A DNA stretch of 43,093 bases, from positions 1 to 43,093 of the forward strand of contig JAIVFU010000058.1 of assembly GCA_020829485.1 (NCBI GenBank), in the 5' to 3' direction. Of this stretch, positions 28,084 through 36,466 are shown piece after piece; within the stretch, counting starts at the first letter, position 1; every line of letters starts with the position of its first letter. The notes under the pieces are model-generated. The model saw only the letters and a list, made by a program, of their open reading frames with translations, was not told where the DNA came from and did not search any database. Made by a program: the position numbers and the translations under genes. The DNA comes from Nostoc sp. CHAB 5834. Lineage in GTDB: Bacteria > Cyanobacteriota > Cyanobacteriia > Cyanobacteriales > Nostocaceae.

Positions 28084-28356
28084 CTATCCGTTAGCAGTTC
28101 CACCAGCTCCACCAGCTCCACCAACTCCACCAGCTGCACCAGCTCCACCAGCTGCACTAGTTGTAGTTCCTCCATTAATAGGGCCACTACCATTAATAGC
28201 ACCGGCGGTTCCGATAACAACGCCACCAGTGGCAGTAGAGTCGCCGCCTCTGCCGCCTCTGCCGCCTCTGCCGCCTCTGCCGCCATTGGCGTTACCACCA
28301 CCAGACAAGTTAGCTTCTTCGTTGGTGCTTAATGCAGTAAACAATGTGCTTTCCAT
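28084..28356 (-). CDS. Double-glycine leader, glycine-rich peptide precursor (copy 2)
   Basis: The 90-aa product has a 20-residue leader MESTLFTALSTNEEANLSGG with every key double-glycine position (L-12, S-11, E-8, L-4, GG). The core is ~70 residues of almost only Gly, Ala, Thr, Asn, Ser and Arg: four GGR units (an RGG-box-like run), a middle segment TGGVVIGTAGAING, then GGAGGAGG-type repeats ending TANG. There is no Cys, so no lantibiotic, thiazole or disulfide chemistry from Cys is possible. It is a 350-bp tandem duplicate of the gene at 28434. The leader predicts export by a C39-peptidase ABC transporter, not found in this window. Confidence 0.72.
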   Translation of the reverse strand: MESTLFTALSTNEEANLSGGGNANGGRGGRGGRGGRGGDSTATGGVVIGTAGAINGSGPINGGTTTSAAGGAGAAGGVGGAGGAGGTANG

Positions 28357-28433
28357 AATTTTAGTTCTCGCTTGATTGTTGGGATTAAAGTCACGTCACA
28401 TTTCAAGTAACAAAATGGAGGGCGATCAATTTT

Positions 28434-28706
28434 CTATCCGTTAGAATTTCCACCAGCTCCACCAATTCCACCAGCTCCACCAATTCCACCAGCTCCACCA
28501 GTTCCACTATTTGTAGTTCCTCCAGCAATAGAGCTACCATTAATAGCTCCTGTTCCGGTTCCGATAACAACGCCACCAATGGCAGTAGAGTCGCCGCCTC
28601 TGCCGCCTCTGCCGCCTCTGCCGCCTCTGCCGCCATTAGCGTCACCACCACCAGACAAATTAGCTTCTTCGTTGGTGCTTAATGCAGCAAATAATGTGCT
28701 TTCCAT
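28434..28706 (-). CDS. Double-glycine leader, glycine-rich peptide precursor (copy 1)
   Basis: The 90-aa product has the leader MESTLFAALSTNEEANLSGG. The core has four GGR units, TGGVVIGTGTGAINGSSIAG, then GGAGGIGGAGGIGGAGG and an NSNG tail. It differs from copy 2 mainly in the middle and C-terminal parts (GTGTGAINGSS, GIGG units), while leader and RGG run are nearly the same. It has its own promoter candidate about 100 bp upstream (TTGACC/TATAAT) and is read first, so copy 2 may be co-transcribed. Function is unknown; secretion is inferred from the leader. Confidence 0.74.
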   Translation of the reverse strand: MESTLFAALSTNEEANLSGGGDANGGRGGRGGRGGRGGDSTAIGGVVIGTGTGAINGSSIAGGTTNSGTGGAGGIGGAGGIGGAGGNSNG

Positions 28707-28808
28707 AATCTTAGTTCTCGCTTGATTGTTGGGATTAAAGTCACGTCACTCCAAAGTAATAAATATACAAAAAAGTATATTTTGCAACTTTTTTGTGGCG
28801 ATAGGAGT

Positions 28809-28836
28809 ATTATAAGGTTTTTGCTGAATAGGTCAA
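28809..28836 (-). promoter_or_regulatory. Sigma70-type promoter for the Gly-rich precursor genes
   Basis: On the minus strand TTGACC (28836-28831) and TATAAT (28814-28809) are separated by 16 bp. Transcription would start near 28802, giving a ~95-nt leader before the ATG at 28706. This is the best consensus promoter seen in the window. Confidence 0.65.
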
Positions 28837-29963
28837 GCAACCAGCTGTTTAATAAACATGTATTACACATCTTCAGAACATATAAAATTTAGTAATATTT
28901 TATACAATACAAAGTAAAAACAAATTTGAAATTATCAAAAAACCGTAGGCGTCAATACCTCAATATGTATATTGATATAAGTATGGCTTTCTAAAAACTC
29001 ATTTTTTCAAAAAGTTTATAAATTAAGCTTATTAAGTATTGATACTGATAAATTAACCAAAATGCATAGGATTAAAGATATATTTAATAAAATAAAACAA
29101 CTTTTTTATACGGGTCATGCTTAAATAAATTTATAAAACTCGAAACTGTGATTTTGATTTGTTAAATAAGTATTTTTATATAAAAATGTAGTTACTTAGA
29201 TAAGTGTATACATCTATAGGCTTGCAATATATAATTTCTTTTGATAGATAAACTCCTAAGTTTGCTTAATTATTAATTAATTCCAAAAAATCTTTGATTC
29301 TCATAATACAAATTCTGAGAAAGTGAATAAAGAAAAGATAAAGTTTTAGATATAAATTATAAAGATTTGATGTTAGTACTAAAATGTGCTAACTGCCATA
29401 AGCTCTCGTGCGTATAACTTGGCACTTTTTATGGCTTGTAACCCTTGTTGCAACGAAAACACTCTTGAATATTAAAGATGTGACAGCTTATTAAATAAAT
29501 ATAGCCGTATATAAGCTTGATATTTACATACTCAATACATATAGGACTCATATTTGATTTTTTAAATACACGTAGTAGCGTGTCAAAGCTAAAATAGTGC
29601 AAATATATAATGACGTTAGTCCAAGCATTATCAAAGTTTTTACCTCTTTATCTAATGCATCAATTTAGGCTTGTCACGCCAGTAGCGTAACGCATCATCC
29701 CAAAATGCTGGTGCGTTATCACGTTCCGTCTAACACAAATACTTATACCAATTCAATTAATGATTGCAACACATCCTTGGGTAAAGACGCGATGAATCGC
29801 GTCTCTACAAATGGTCTATTTGTCGCATTTTTTTTTCAAATTGGTATTAGATTTTTTCAAAATTCAACTCGGATTCCTATAGGTAAGGCACTTACAGCGA
29901 TTGCAACTTGGTGAGGTACAGATAATCGTAGGGGCACAACATGTTGTGTTCAACTGAGTTTAA
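28837..29963. other. AT-rich ~1.1-kb region without genes; MITE fragments on its right
   Basis: From about 28840 to 29530 the DNA is strikingly AT-rich, with no open frame of note and no recognised RNA. From 29540 a composite of MITE pieces follows (29540-29882). The base composition differs from the flanking genes, which may indicate acquired or degenerating DNA around the precursor genes. Confidence 0.5.
29540..29882. mobile_element. MITE, family E, split by a nested inverted-repeat element
   Basis: The left end TATAGGACTCATATTTGATT (29540-29559) matches the ends at 36467 and 41957. The right end TTCAACTCGGATTCCTATAG, ending about 29882, is its imperfect inverse. Nested inside, TACCAATT (29746-29753) and AATTGGTA (29839-29846) bound a second element with a GACGCGATGAATCGCGTC hairpin. 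Assignment of the two outer ends to one copy is inference. Confidence 0.5.
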
Positions 29964-30104
29964 TGCAAAGGGACAAGCGATCGCATCTATGAACCGATAT
30001 CAGCAGATGGGAAATACGGGGGCGATGTTGCTAGACTAGAACAGGCTAAGGCGGGGCTGAATCTCAGCGATGCTAATGTGGCGATCGCCCAGGAACTAAA
30101 ATAG
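29964..30104 (+). pseudogene. Gene 3' remnant without start codon
   Basis: This frame reads SDRIYEPISADGKYGGDVAR then LEQAKAGLNLSDANVAIAQE and ends at TAG 30102-30104. It is preceded in frame by TAA at 29961 and has no start codon. The sequence looks like genuine protein but I do not recognise the family. It is a leftover of a gene disrupted by the neighbouring repeats. Confidence 0.4.
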
Positions 30105-30130
30105 GAGGATAAATTTGGCTTAGGTTTTTT

Positions 30131-30745
30131 ATGAGTTCCCGCCGCATTCTCCAAGTTGGTGAATCTTATACTTTCAGCCGATATTTTGAATTGCCTTTCA
30201 CAATTGATGATATTCTAGCCGAATTAAATTGCACTATTGAAAGAAAAAATATAACATTACCTGAATCATCAGAAATTTTAGACATCCAATTTTTACAGCA
30301 GCAACTTCGCCGTAATTTATCTCATATTGATTTAGTTAATGAAACTACTAAACGCGAAGCTTTAATTGGCCCAATTTTGTTTGAAGTATGCGATTTAACT
30401 AATCAGAGACTCAATATAGAATATTTTATTGCTGTCAACAGTTATCTGAAAGGGACTCTCGACTACTATATTGCAGCACCTCAAAATTTATTAGTTATCG
30501 AAGCCAAACAATCAGATTTAGTTAGAGGATTTATTCAACTCGCTGTTGAATTAATAGCACTTGATCAATGGACTAAATCCACATCTGAACTTTTATATGG
30601 TGCAGTTACAACTGGTGAAGACTGGCGTTTCGGGGTTTACCATCGGGCGAATCGTCAGGTGACTCAAGACCAGAAACGTTATCAAGTTCCAGAAGATTTA
30701 TCTGTGCTGATAAAAATTATTGTAGGTATTATTTCTGGTTCATAA
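30131..30745 (+). CDS. PD-(D/E)XK nuclease-like conserved protein
   Basis: The 204-aa protein has Asp111 in YLKGTLDYYIA and Glu124-x-Lys126 in LLVIEAKQSDL, the D-x12-E-x-K pattern of the restriction-endonuclease-like fold. A possible upstream acidic residue lies in the helical N-terminal half. The following helix (IQLAVELIALDQW) fits the fold. Similar stand-alone proteins are common in filamentous cyanobacteria, with no known role. It is a single gene between MITE debris and another MITE. No partner methylase or toxin-antitoxin gene adjoins it. Confidence 0.78.
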   Translation: MSSRRILQVGESYTFSRYFELPFTIDDILAELNCTIERKNITLPESSEILDIQFLQQQLRRNLSHIDLVNETTKREALIGPILFEVCDLTNQRLNIEYFIAVNSYLKGTLDYYIAAPQNLLVIEAKQSDLVRGFIQLAVELIALDQWTKSTSELLYGAVTTGEDWRFGVYHRANRQVTQDQKRYQVPEDLSVLIKIIVGIISGS

Positions 30746-30762
30746 ACTGGGGACTGGGGATG

Positions 30763-30897
30763 CAATACGGTTCGGTTAGCTTGTTTACCCTGCGAAGATC
30801 CCCCCAACCCCCCTTAAAAAAGGGGGGCTAATTTCCTCATTTACCCCCTTTTTAAGGGGGTCGCCACAGGCGGGGGGATCTTATCCGAACCGTATTG
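30763..30897. mobile_element. MITE, family D (TIR CAATACGGTTCGG)
   Basis: CAATACGGTTCGG (30763-30775) and CCGAACCGTATTG (30885-30897) are perfect inverted ends. The next inner arms GATCCCCCC/GGGGGGATC and the interior CCCCCCTT/AAGGGGGG repeats make a highly structured 135-bp element. It is inserted just after the PD-(D/E)XK-like gene. Confidence 0.85.
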
Positions 30898-30968
30898 ACT
30901 GGGAACGCAAAGAATAACCAATGCCCAATTCTCAATCCCCAATCCCCAATCCCTTTACGTTAATCGAA

Positions 30969-31355
30969 TCAACGTCCTTGAGTTGCCAGAAACTGACGCA
31001 AGCTCAACAAACTCAAAGTTTGACCCAAATTCAAGGGCAAAAGTGAAATTCCTTCCAAGCGGGACTGTACCCAACCTTCTCCCCAGTACCATTCGTGGAA
31101 CCCGTCAATACCTCCGCTAAGTACCAAGCGGAGACAGTTGGATTTGACAACATCTACCTGATGATGAATCGCAACTGGCCCAGTCCAGGTTGTAAACTGG
31201 AATCCTGGAAGCAGTTCTTCTGGCATTCCTGGCGCAAAGCGTTGCCCTAATAGCCATTTTTCGAGTTGTACCGGATGCAGCAGACTGTTACGAATTGCAT
31301 CTGTTGAAGCTTCGATTTCGATCCGCAGTTGGCTTTGTTGAAAATTACCCAGCAT
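30969..31355 (-). CDS. SRPBCC-like conserved protein
   Basis: From the ATG at 31355 the product is 128 aa: MLGNFQQSQLRIEIEASTDA ... LLPLNLGQTLSLLSLRQFLA. It resembles small START/SRPBCC-type hydrophobic ligand-binding proteins: an initial beta strand, helices at IRNSLLHPVQLEKWL, then a sheet with GFQFTTWTGPVAIHHQVDVV and LSGGIDGFHEWYWG. A longer version starting at 31418 would begin inside heptamer repeats, so the shorter start is preferred. Ligand and role are unknown. It is divergent from hslO across a heptamer array. Confidence 0.65.
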   Translation of the reverse strand: MLGNFQQSQLRIEIEASTDAIRNSLLHPVQLEKWLLGQRFAPGMPEELLPGFQFTTWTGPVAIHHQVDVVKSNCLRLVLSGGIDGFHEWYWGEGWVQSRLEGISLLPLNLGQTLSLLSLRQFLATQGR

Positions 31356-31451
31356 TTTTATAGGATTACCTAAAGGTGAGACATAGCTATTTCTAATATT
31401 GCAAATAGTTTTAGTCATTAGTTATTAGTCCTTTGTCCTTTGTAAATAACA

Positions 31452-31528
31452 AATGACCAATGACCAATGACCAATGACCAATGACCAATGACCAATGACC
31501 AATGACCAATGACCAATGACCAATGACA
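31452..31528. repeat. Heptamer tandem array AATGACC x10 plus one variant
   Basis: Ten perfect AATGACC units (31452-31521) are followed by one AATGACA. Units of the TGGTCAT type continue on the left. This STRR array lies in the 5' region of hslO, in the divergent spacer, so unit number changes would alter promoter spacing. Confidence 0.97.
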
Positions 31529-31624
31529 GCCGTTTATTTGCGTAACACCCCACTACGTTACTTTTCTTGCAGCAGAGAACTTAGAATAGAAAAAGTGAAC
31601 TTGTTAAGAAATGTAAGGTTATTC

Positions 31625-32530
31625 ATGGCGGATCAGTTAATTCGTGCAACAGCAGCCGAAGGTGGAATTCGTGCCGTAGGTGTGATCACCACACGTTTAA
31701 CAGAAGAAGCACGGGGGCGTCACAAGCTTTCTTATGTGGCAACGGCAGCACTGGGTCGAACTATGGCGGCGGGCTTATTAATGGCTTCTAGTATGAAGCG
31801 AACTGGGTCAAGGGTCAATGTCCGGGTGAAGGGCGATGGGCCTTTGGGTGGCATATTGGTAGATGCAGGCTTAGATGGTACGGTACGCGGGTATGTGGGG
31901 AATCCATCTGTGGAATTGCCTCCTAATGCCAAAGGTAAGCTAGATGTTGGTGGTGCTGTGGGTGGTGGCTACCTCTACATTGTCCGGGATATCGGTTATG
32001 GTTATCCCTACTCTAGTACTGTTGAGCTAGTTTCTGGTGAAATTGGCGATGATGTGGCTCATTATCTGGTGAATTCCGAACAAACACCTTCGGCTTTGGT
32101 TTTAGGTGTGTTTGTGGGAGCAGGTGGAGTAACTGCGGCTGGAGGATTACTGATACAAGTATTGCCCAAAGCTGCTAGAGACGAAGCTTTAGTAGAAACG
32201 TTGGAATCACGGGTTGCTGGTCTAGCAGGATTTACGCCATTGTTGCAAGCTGGTAAGACGTTACCTGAAATATTTAGCGACTTGTTGGGAGACATGGGGC
32301 TGGTAATCTTTCCCGAACGGCAAATGCTGCGCTTCCACTGTGGTTGTTCTTTCGATCGCGTTTTGGCGGCACTGAAGATTTTGGGAGAAGCTGAACTGCA
32401 AGATATGATTGTTAAAGATGATGGTGCTGAAGCAACTTGCGAATTTTGCGGCAACGTTTATCAGGCAAGTAGCGATCAGTTAGCTCAACTAATTGTCGAT
32501 TTGCAAGCTGAATCTACTGTTTTAGGATAA
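31625..32530 (+). CDS. hslO: Hsp33 redox-regulated chaperone
   Basis: The 301-aa Hsp33 begins MADQLIRATAAEGGIRAVGV. The four zinc-binding cysteines of the redox switch are present as Cys239/Cys241 (HCGC) and Cys272/Cys275 (CEFC). On oxidation these release zinc, unfold the C-terminus and activate holdase activity in the cytoplasm. I use the ATG at 31625 because sequence upstream to 31523 (in-frame ATG in the repeat array) does not look like Hsp33. It is monocistronic and divergent from the SRPBCC gene. Confidence 0.96.
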   Translation: MADQLIRATAAEGGIRAVGVITTRLTEEARGRHKLSYVATAALGRTMAAGLLMASSMKRTGSRVNVRVKGDGPLGGILVDAGLDGTVRGYVGNPSVELPPNAKGKLDVGGAVGGGYLYIVRDIGYGYPYSSTVELVSGEIGDDVAHYLVNSEQTPSALVLGVFVGAGGVTAAGGLLIQVLPKAARDEALVETLESRVAGLAGFTPLLQAGKTLPEIFSDLLGDMGLVIFPERQMLRFHCGCSFDRVLAALKILGEAELQDMIVKDDGAEATCEFCGNVYQASSDQLAQLIVDLQAESTVLG

Positions 32531-32684
32531 CGTATAAAATACCACTGATTTTTTAGATTGATAATGATATTCTGTGGAGAGAGATAATCAGAAAAGTAGC
32601 TTTTTAATCATGAGAAAGTTACTATGTCAACAATGGAATTATCGACCTAAAACAGAGCGGTATTCAATTATTTTGGTGTGAGAG

Positions 32685-34754
32685 ATGACAGAGCGGGATA
32701 TTCCAGACAGTTGGTCTTCAGCCAGTGGAAGAGAGCCAGATCAAAACAAAAGATTATCCCGAACAGAACAATTCGGTGAAACTCAGCCATTTGATTCCCC
32801 AGCTACTGGTTCTAACTCCAAGTCAGTGAAGCGGCGAAAAAAAAACCATAGGGAAGGATTACCTATAAATAGGAATTCAAAAGAAATTGCACAACTCAGT
32901 AGAAGTCCTGGGAAATTGCCACGCTGGATGAAAAGCTGGGTGTTGTGGCTGGTACTGCTAACTTTGATTCCCGGCAGTGTAGCATTCTTGGCAATGGCAA
33001 TGCTGCTAAAGTTGCCAACTGCCCCTAATTGCCCCTCGATTTTCTGGCCGCTAGCTAGTGCTTCAGTGCGGTTACATTGCGCTCAGTTGGCGGCTTCTAA
33101 ACAGACAGTGAACGACCTATTGCAAGCGATCGCCCTGGTGAAGCAACTACCACAAAATCACCCGTTGCATGGAGAAATTGATCGTTTTATCGAAGAATGG
33201 TCACGGGATATTTTGAAGCTAGCCGATCAAAGTTTCCAAACAGGTAATTTAGAGGAAGCGATCGCTACTGCTCAGAAAATACCCGAAAATGTGACTGCTT
33301 ATAAATTAGTTAATGAGCAGATTGACAAATGGCAGTCAATTTGGTCAAAGGCAGAAGCCACATACAACGGTGCGATCGCCCAAGTTAAGGAACGGCGATG
33401 GCAATCGGCATTTATGTTATCCGCCAAAATGCTGCGCGTAGACAATCAATACTGGGCGGGTACTAAATACGACCAATTGAATCGTCTAATTGCCACAGCG
33501 CGGGAAGATGGCGATAAGTTAGGAAAAGCCGAAAATTTAGCAAACAGCAAAGTTGTCGATAATTTATTAGAAGCTATCAAGCTAGCTCAGTCTATTGGGC
33601 AAGAAAGTTACATTTACCAAAAAGCTCAGGAAGCGATTCCGGTATTTGGACGCAAAATGCTGGAGTTGGCACAGGCAAAACTAGATAAGCAGGATGCGGA
33701 TGAAGCACTGGATATTGCTAGACAAATTCCAGAGATTGCGAAACTACAGGGCGAAACAGATGACTTTATCGCCATAGCTGACGCGAAAAGAAGTGCTTGG
33801 ATAGGTAATGTTTCTGGTTTAGAGGCTGCGATCGCTCAAGCACAACAAATTGATCCTTCCAGACCAGTGTATAACCAAGCACAGCAGCTGATTGCTAGTT
33901 GGCAATTGGAAATTGAAGATGTTGCCAATCTAGAAAAAGCGAGAATATTAGCTAGCCAGGGAACAGTCCCTAATTTAACAGCAGCGATCGCCCAAGTAGA
34001 ACTCATCCCTGCTAGTAATCCCCGCGCCACAGAAGCTAGGCAAGAAATGGGTCGCTGGCGGGCCCAAGTGGAGACAATTGAAGACCAACCTTATTTAGAA
34101 CGCGCCGAACAGATAGCAATATTTGATGATATCAACTCTTTGCAAGCTGCGATCGCTCAGGCTAGCGAAATTCGTAGAGGTCGTGCATTATATCCAGAAG
34201 CACGGAAAAAAATTCGCACTTGGGTAGGAAAGATTCAGCGAATTCAAGACCAACCCTACTTAGATCAGGCACAAGAACTGGCTCAAAGTGGAAATCTCAC
34301 TGCCGCTATTAGCGTAGCTCAACAAATTGCCTCGTCGGGAAGGGCGCTTTCTGGGGAAGCACAAGCTGCGATAAATGAGTGGGAAGGGCAAATCCGCACC
34401 AGAGAAAACTGGAGAAAAGCCCAGGAAGTTGGCTCAGCTGGCACGCCAGAAGCATTGGTTGAAGCAATACGGTTGGCAGATCGGGTTTCAAATAATAGCA
34501 TCTTGCGTATGGATGCGAATCTGGCTATTGACCAGTGGAGTCAGCAATTGTTAGAAATAGCACGCTCTCAAGGTCAGTCTGATATTGCCAGAGGGATTGA
34601 CATTGCCAAATCGATTCCACGCGGTAGTGCTGCTTACAGTGCGGCGCAAGAGCAAATTAGGGCTTGGCAGGAATTTCTCAATCCTCAACCAGAACCTCAG
34701 CCTCAGCCTGAATCTCTACCATTTCCTGAATCAACTACTACTAATGGCCAGTAA
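32685..34754 (+). CDS. Large membrane-anchored protein with degenerate helical repeats
   Basis: The 689-aa protein has a disordered, basic N-terminus (~1-80, with KRRKKNHRE). One membrane helix follows (~84-107, SWVLWLVLLTLIPGSVAFLA). The rest is ~560 residues of degenerate helical repeats spaced ~60-70 residues apart. Each pairs an LxxAIAxAxxI helix with an AxxxIxxW helix (e.g. LEAAIAQAQQIDPS, AQQLIASWQLEIE). A Pro/Gln-rich tail (PEPQPQPESLPFPES) ends it. Topology predicts cytoplasmic N-terminus and a periplasmic or lumenal repeat domain. This suggests a TPR-like scaffold, but no named family was recognised. The GAGAG before the ATG fits a ribosome site. A MITE begins 8 bp past its stop. Confidence 0.8.
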   Translation: MTERDIPDSWSSASGREPDQNKRLSRTEQFGETQPFDSPATGSNSKSVKRRKKNHREGLPINRNSKEIAQLSRSPGKLPRWMKSWVLWLVLLTLIPGSVAFLAMAMLLKLPTAPNCPSIFWPLASASVRLHCAQLAASKQTVNDLLQAIALVKQLPQNHPLHGEIDRFIEEWSRDILKLADQSFQTGNLEEAIATAQKIPENVTAYKLVNEQIDKWQSIWSKAEATYNGAIAQVKERRWQSAFMLSAKMLRVDNQYWAGTKYDQLNRLIATAREDGDKLGKAENLANSKVVDNLLEAIKLAQSIGQESYIYQKAQEAIPVFGRKMLELAQAKLDKQDADEALDIARQIPEIAKLQGETDDFIAIADAKRSAWIGNVSGLEAAIAQAQQIDPSRPVYNQAQQLIASWQLEIEDVANLEKARILASQGTVPNLTAAIAQVELIPASNPRATEARQEMGRWRAQVETIEDQPYLERAEQIAIFDDINSLQAAIAQASEIRRGRALYPEARKKIRTWVGKIQRIQDQPYLDQAQELAQSGNLTAAISVAQQIASSGRALSGEAQAAINEWEGQIRTRENWRKAQEVGSAGTPEALVEAIRLADRVSNNSILRMDANLAIDQWSQQLLEIARSQGQSDIARGIDIAKSIPRGSAAYSAAQEQIRAWQEFLNPQPEPQPQPESLPFPESTTTNGQ

Positions 34755-34762
34755 TATCCTTA

Positions 34763-34998
34763 TTAGGGAACTCCAAAAAATAAATTATTCCACTTAAAGT
34801 CGTTGACTGTTGACTGAAAACTCGTGAACCGTCAACGGTCAACAGTGAACAATAGCAATGGAACATTTTTTTACTTGGAAGTCCCTTAACTGAATTGTTA
34901 AGGGACTTCCAAATAAAAAAATATTCAATTAACTCTTGTGGGGTGGGCATCTTGTCCGCCCCACAATATTGGATAAATTATTTCTTGGAGTTCCCTAA
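34763..34998. mobile_element. MITE, family F, with nested hairpins
   Basis: TTAGGGAACTCC (from 34763) and GGAGTTCCCTAA (to 34998) are inverted ends. Inside are GTTGACTG-type heptamers, a perfect 16-bp stem TTGGAAGTCCCTTAAC (34875-34890) / complement (34897-34912), and a GTGGGGTGGGC ... CCGCCCCAC hairpin (34939-34965). The 34875 hairpin looks like another repeat inserted within. Confidence 0.75.
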
Positions 34999-35211
34999 AA
35001 CCTTTTGATTCAGCATTTTCAAAGGCATATCAGGAATGCCAGAAAGAAAAATTTTCCTTGCTTGAAACCCCTGACTTGACTGCTGGGGTATTCTGACTTC
35101 TGACTCCTTCTCATTAATATGGCTATTCGGTTATTTCTTTTATCGTATCGGGTTAATTACGAATTACGTTAGCGTAGCGGGGCGTAGCCCATTACGAATT
35201 GCGAATTGGTT
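34999..35211. other. Spacer with short dispersed repeat
   Basis: Between the MITE and the dehydrogenase stop. It contains AATTACGAATTACG and GTTAGCGTAGCGGGGCGTAG (about 35169-35188) repeat units and no gene. Confidence 0.5.
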
Positions 35212-36090
35212 TCATTCCCCGATCGCTTCTCCCCATTCTTTTATTACAGAAAATAGTGATGAGTAATCATCATCAGCAAATGACATTTTCACGGCTGTTT
35301 GCAAGATTTGCCGCACACCTTTAATACTGCTGAGATCCAAACTCTGAGATTTTGCTTCCGAGATAAATAATTCTGTATCTTTGAGCAAGTGTTTTGTGGG
35401 AAAATTCGGATCAGCATAATTGCCATCCAACATCCGTTGTAGCTTTTTATCAAAGGTAGGTGCGTAGAGTGGACTGTGGCGCAATATTTGCATAAACACA
35501 TCCACATCAACACCCTGACGCTGGACAAAAGCCAGACTCAGAGCAAAGCTAGTTGTTAGAGAAGCTATTAGCTGATTGAGTGCCAATTTGAGCGCCGCAG
35601 CAGAACCCACTGGCCCGATAAGTAAAGGTTCTGTCCCAAAATTTTGGAGTAACTTCAAGTGGCGTTCATATTGTTCTGGCTCGGCCCCTACCATAACATT
35701 CAACTTGCCAGCTTTCGCTTCTGGGATACTCCCTAATACAGGTGCTTCTAAATATTCACCGCCACCAGCAACAACTGCATCTCTAATTTCCTGGCTTTCT
35801 GTAGGAGTAATTGTTCCCATTTGGATGATCGTGCTACCTTCGAGAGTTTGCCAAGCAGTGTCTGAAAGCAACACATTATAAATGGCCGGGGCATTAGTCA
35901 GCATGAGGATTACGCACTCAGCAGCACGAATGGCGTGGCGGGGATGTGTAACAATTTCAGCCCCAGCTGCTTGTAGTGGTGCTAATTTTTCTGGGGTGCG
36001 ATTATAGGCAACTAGCTGTATATCTGCGGCTAATAACCTTTGAGCCATTGGTAGTCCCATCAGTCCAGTTCCCAGAAATGCCACCTTCAT
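35212..36090 (-). CDS. NAD(P)-dependent beta-hydroxyacid dehydrogenase
   Basis: The 292-aa protein has the N-terminal dinucleotide motif FLGTGLMGLPMAQRLL (residues 5-20) and the substrate-binding block APVLGSIPEAKAGKLNVMVG. The catalytic Lys is in AALKLALNQL (~167) and the C-terminal domain is all-helical. It belongs to the 3-hydroxyisobutyrate dehydrogenase / glyoxylate-succinic semialdehyde reductase superfamily. Substrate cannot be fixed from sequence; a GLYR-type aldehyde reductase is plausible in a photosynthetic organism. It is monocistronic. Confidence 0.9.
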   Translation of the reverse strand: MKVAFLGTGLMGLPMAQRLLAADIQLVAYNRTPEKLAPLQAAGAEIVTHPRHAIRAAECVILMLTNAPAIYNVLLSDTAWQTLEGSTIIQMGTITPTESQEIRDAVVAGGGEYLEAPVLGSIPEAKAGKLNVMVGAEPEQYERHLKLLQNFGTEPLLIGPVGSAAALKLALNQLIASLTTSFALSLAFVQRQGVDVDVFMQILRHSPLYAPTFDKKLQRMLDGNYADPNFPTKHLLKDTELFISEAKSQSLDLSSIKGVRQILQTAVKMSFADDDYSSLFSVIKEWGEAIGE

Positions 36091-36339
36091 TTTTCACGTT
36101 CCTTTGGTACAGCTTAGGCGTAGCCTGTTGTAGGCATCGCGTTTCCATCGTTTGATTTTAATATCAGTTATCTTTAAATACTGATAAGTTATTACGCTTT
36201 TAAATTACATAGTCACTTTCTAAGTTCGTTGACCGCTGACGGTTAACTGTCAACTGTCAACAACCAACACGAAAAGATGTGCAAGTTAAATGCGCGACAG
36301 CTTAAGTATTCACTGACTAGTAACTAACGTCTCTGGCGA

Positions 36340-36435
36340 TTAGCCGCCAGCCGCAAAAGTCGCCATAATTATCACTGAAAGTAAAATCCCTGGAGTAAGT
36401 AAGGTTACTAGCATTAACAGGTCATGAGTCGACAT
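36340..36435 (-). CDS. Candidate 31-aa single-span membrane peptide
   Basis: From ATG 36435 the frame reads MSTHDLLMLVTLLTPGILLS then VIIMATFAAGG, stop TAA. It is a short polar N-terminus, one ~20-residue hydrophobic helix with a central Pro-Gly, and a small C-terminal GG. Size and pattern resemble small photosynthetic or respiratory complex subunits (PetG, PsbM, NdhQ-like), but I cannot match it to any of these. No ribosome site is evident. It stands alone between MITE and dehydrogenase gene. The protein-like sequence supports a real gene; identity is unknown. Confidence 0.5.
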   Translation of the reverse strand: MSTHDLLMLVTLLTPGILLSVIIMATFAAGG

Positions 36436-36466
36436 AATTATTACTTTGGTATTGTGTTTAACTTTA

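Larger units (their letters stand above)
28078..28748. repeat. Tandem duplication of ~350 bp carrying the two Gly-rich genes
   Basis: The two units span about 28078-28398 and 28428-28748. Both end (plus strand) with GTTCTCGCTTGATTGTTGGG then ATTAAAGTCACGTCAC, and both begin with TTTTCTATCCGTTAG. Start codons are exactly 350 bp apart. Leader and upstream sequence are nearly identical and the cores have diverged. Confidence 0.9.

Noticed and set aside
31440..31528. CRISPR or origin iterons
   Set aside because: These are 7-bp direct heptamers without spacers, the STRR type found at many gene borders in this window.
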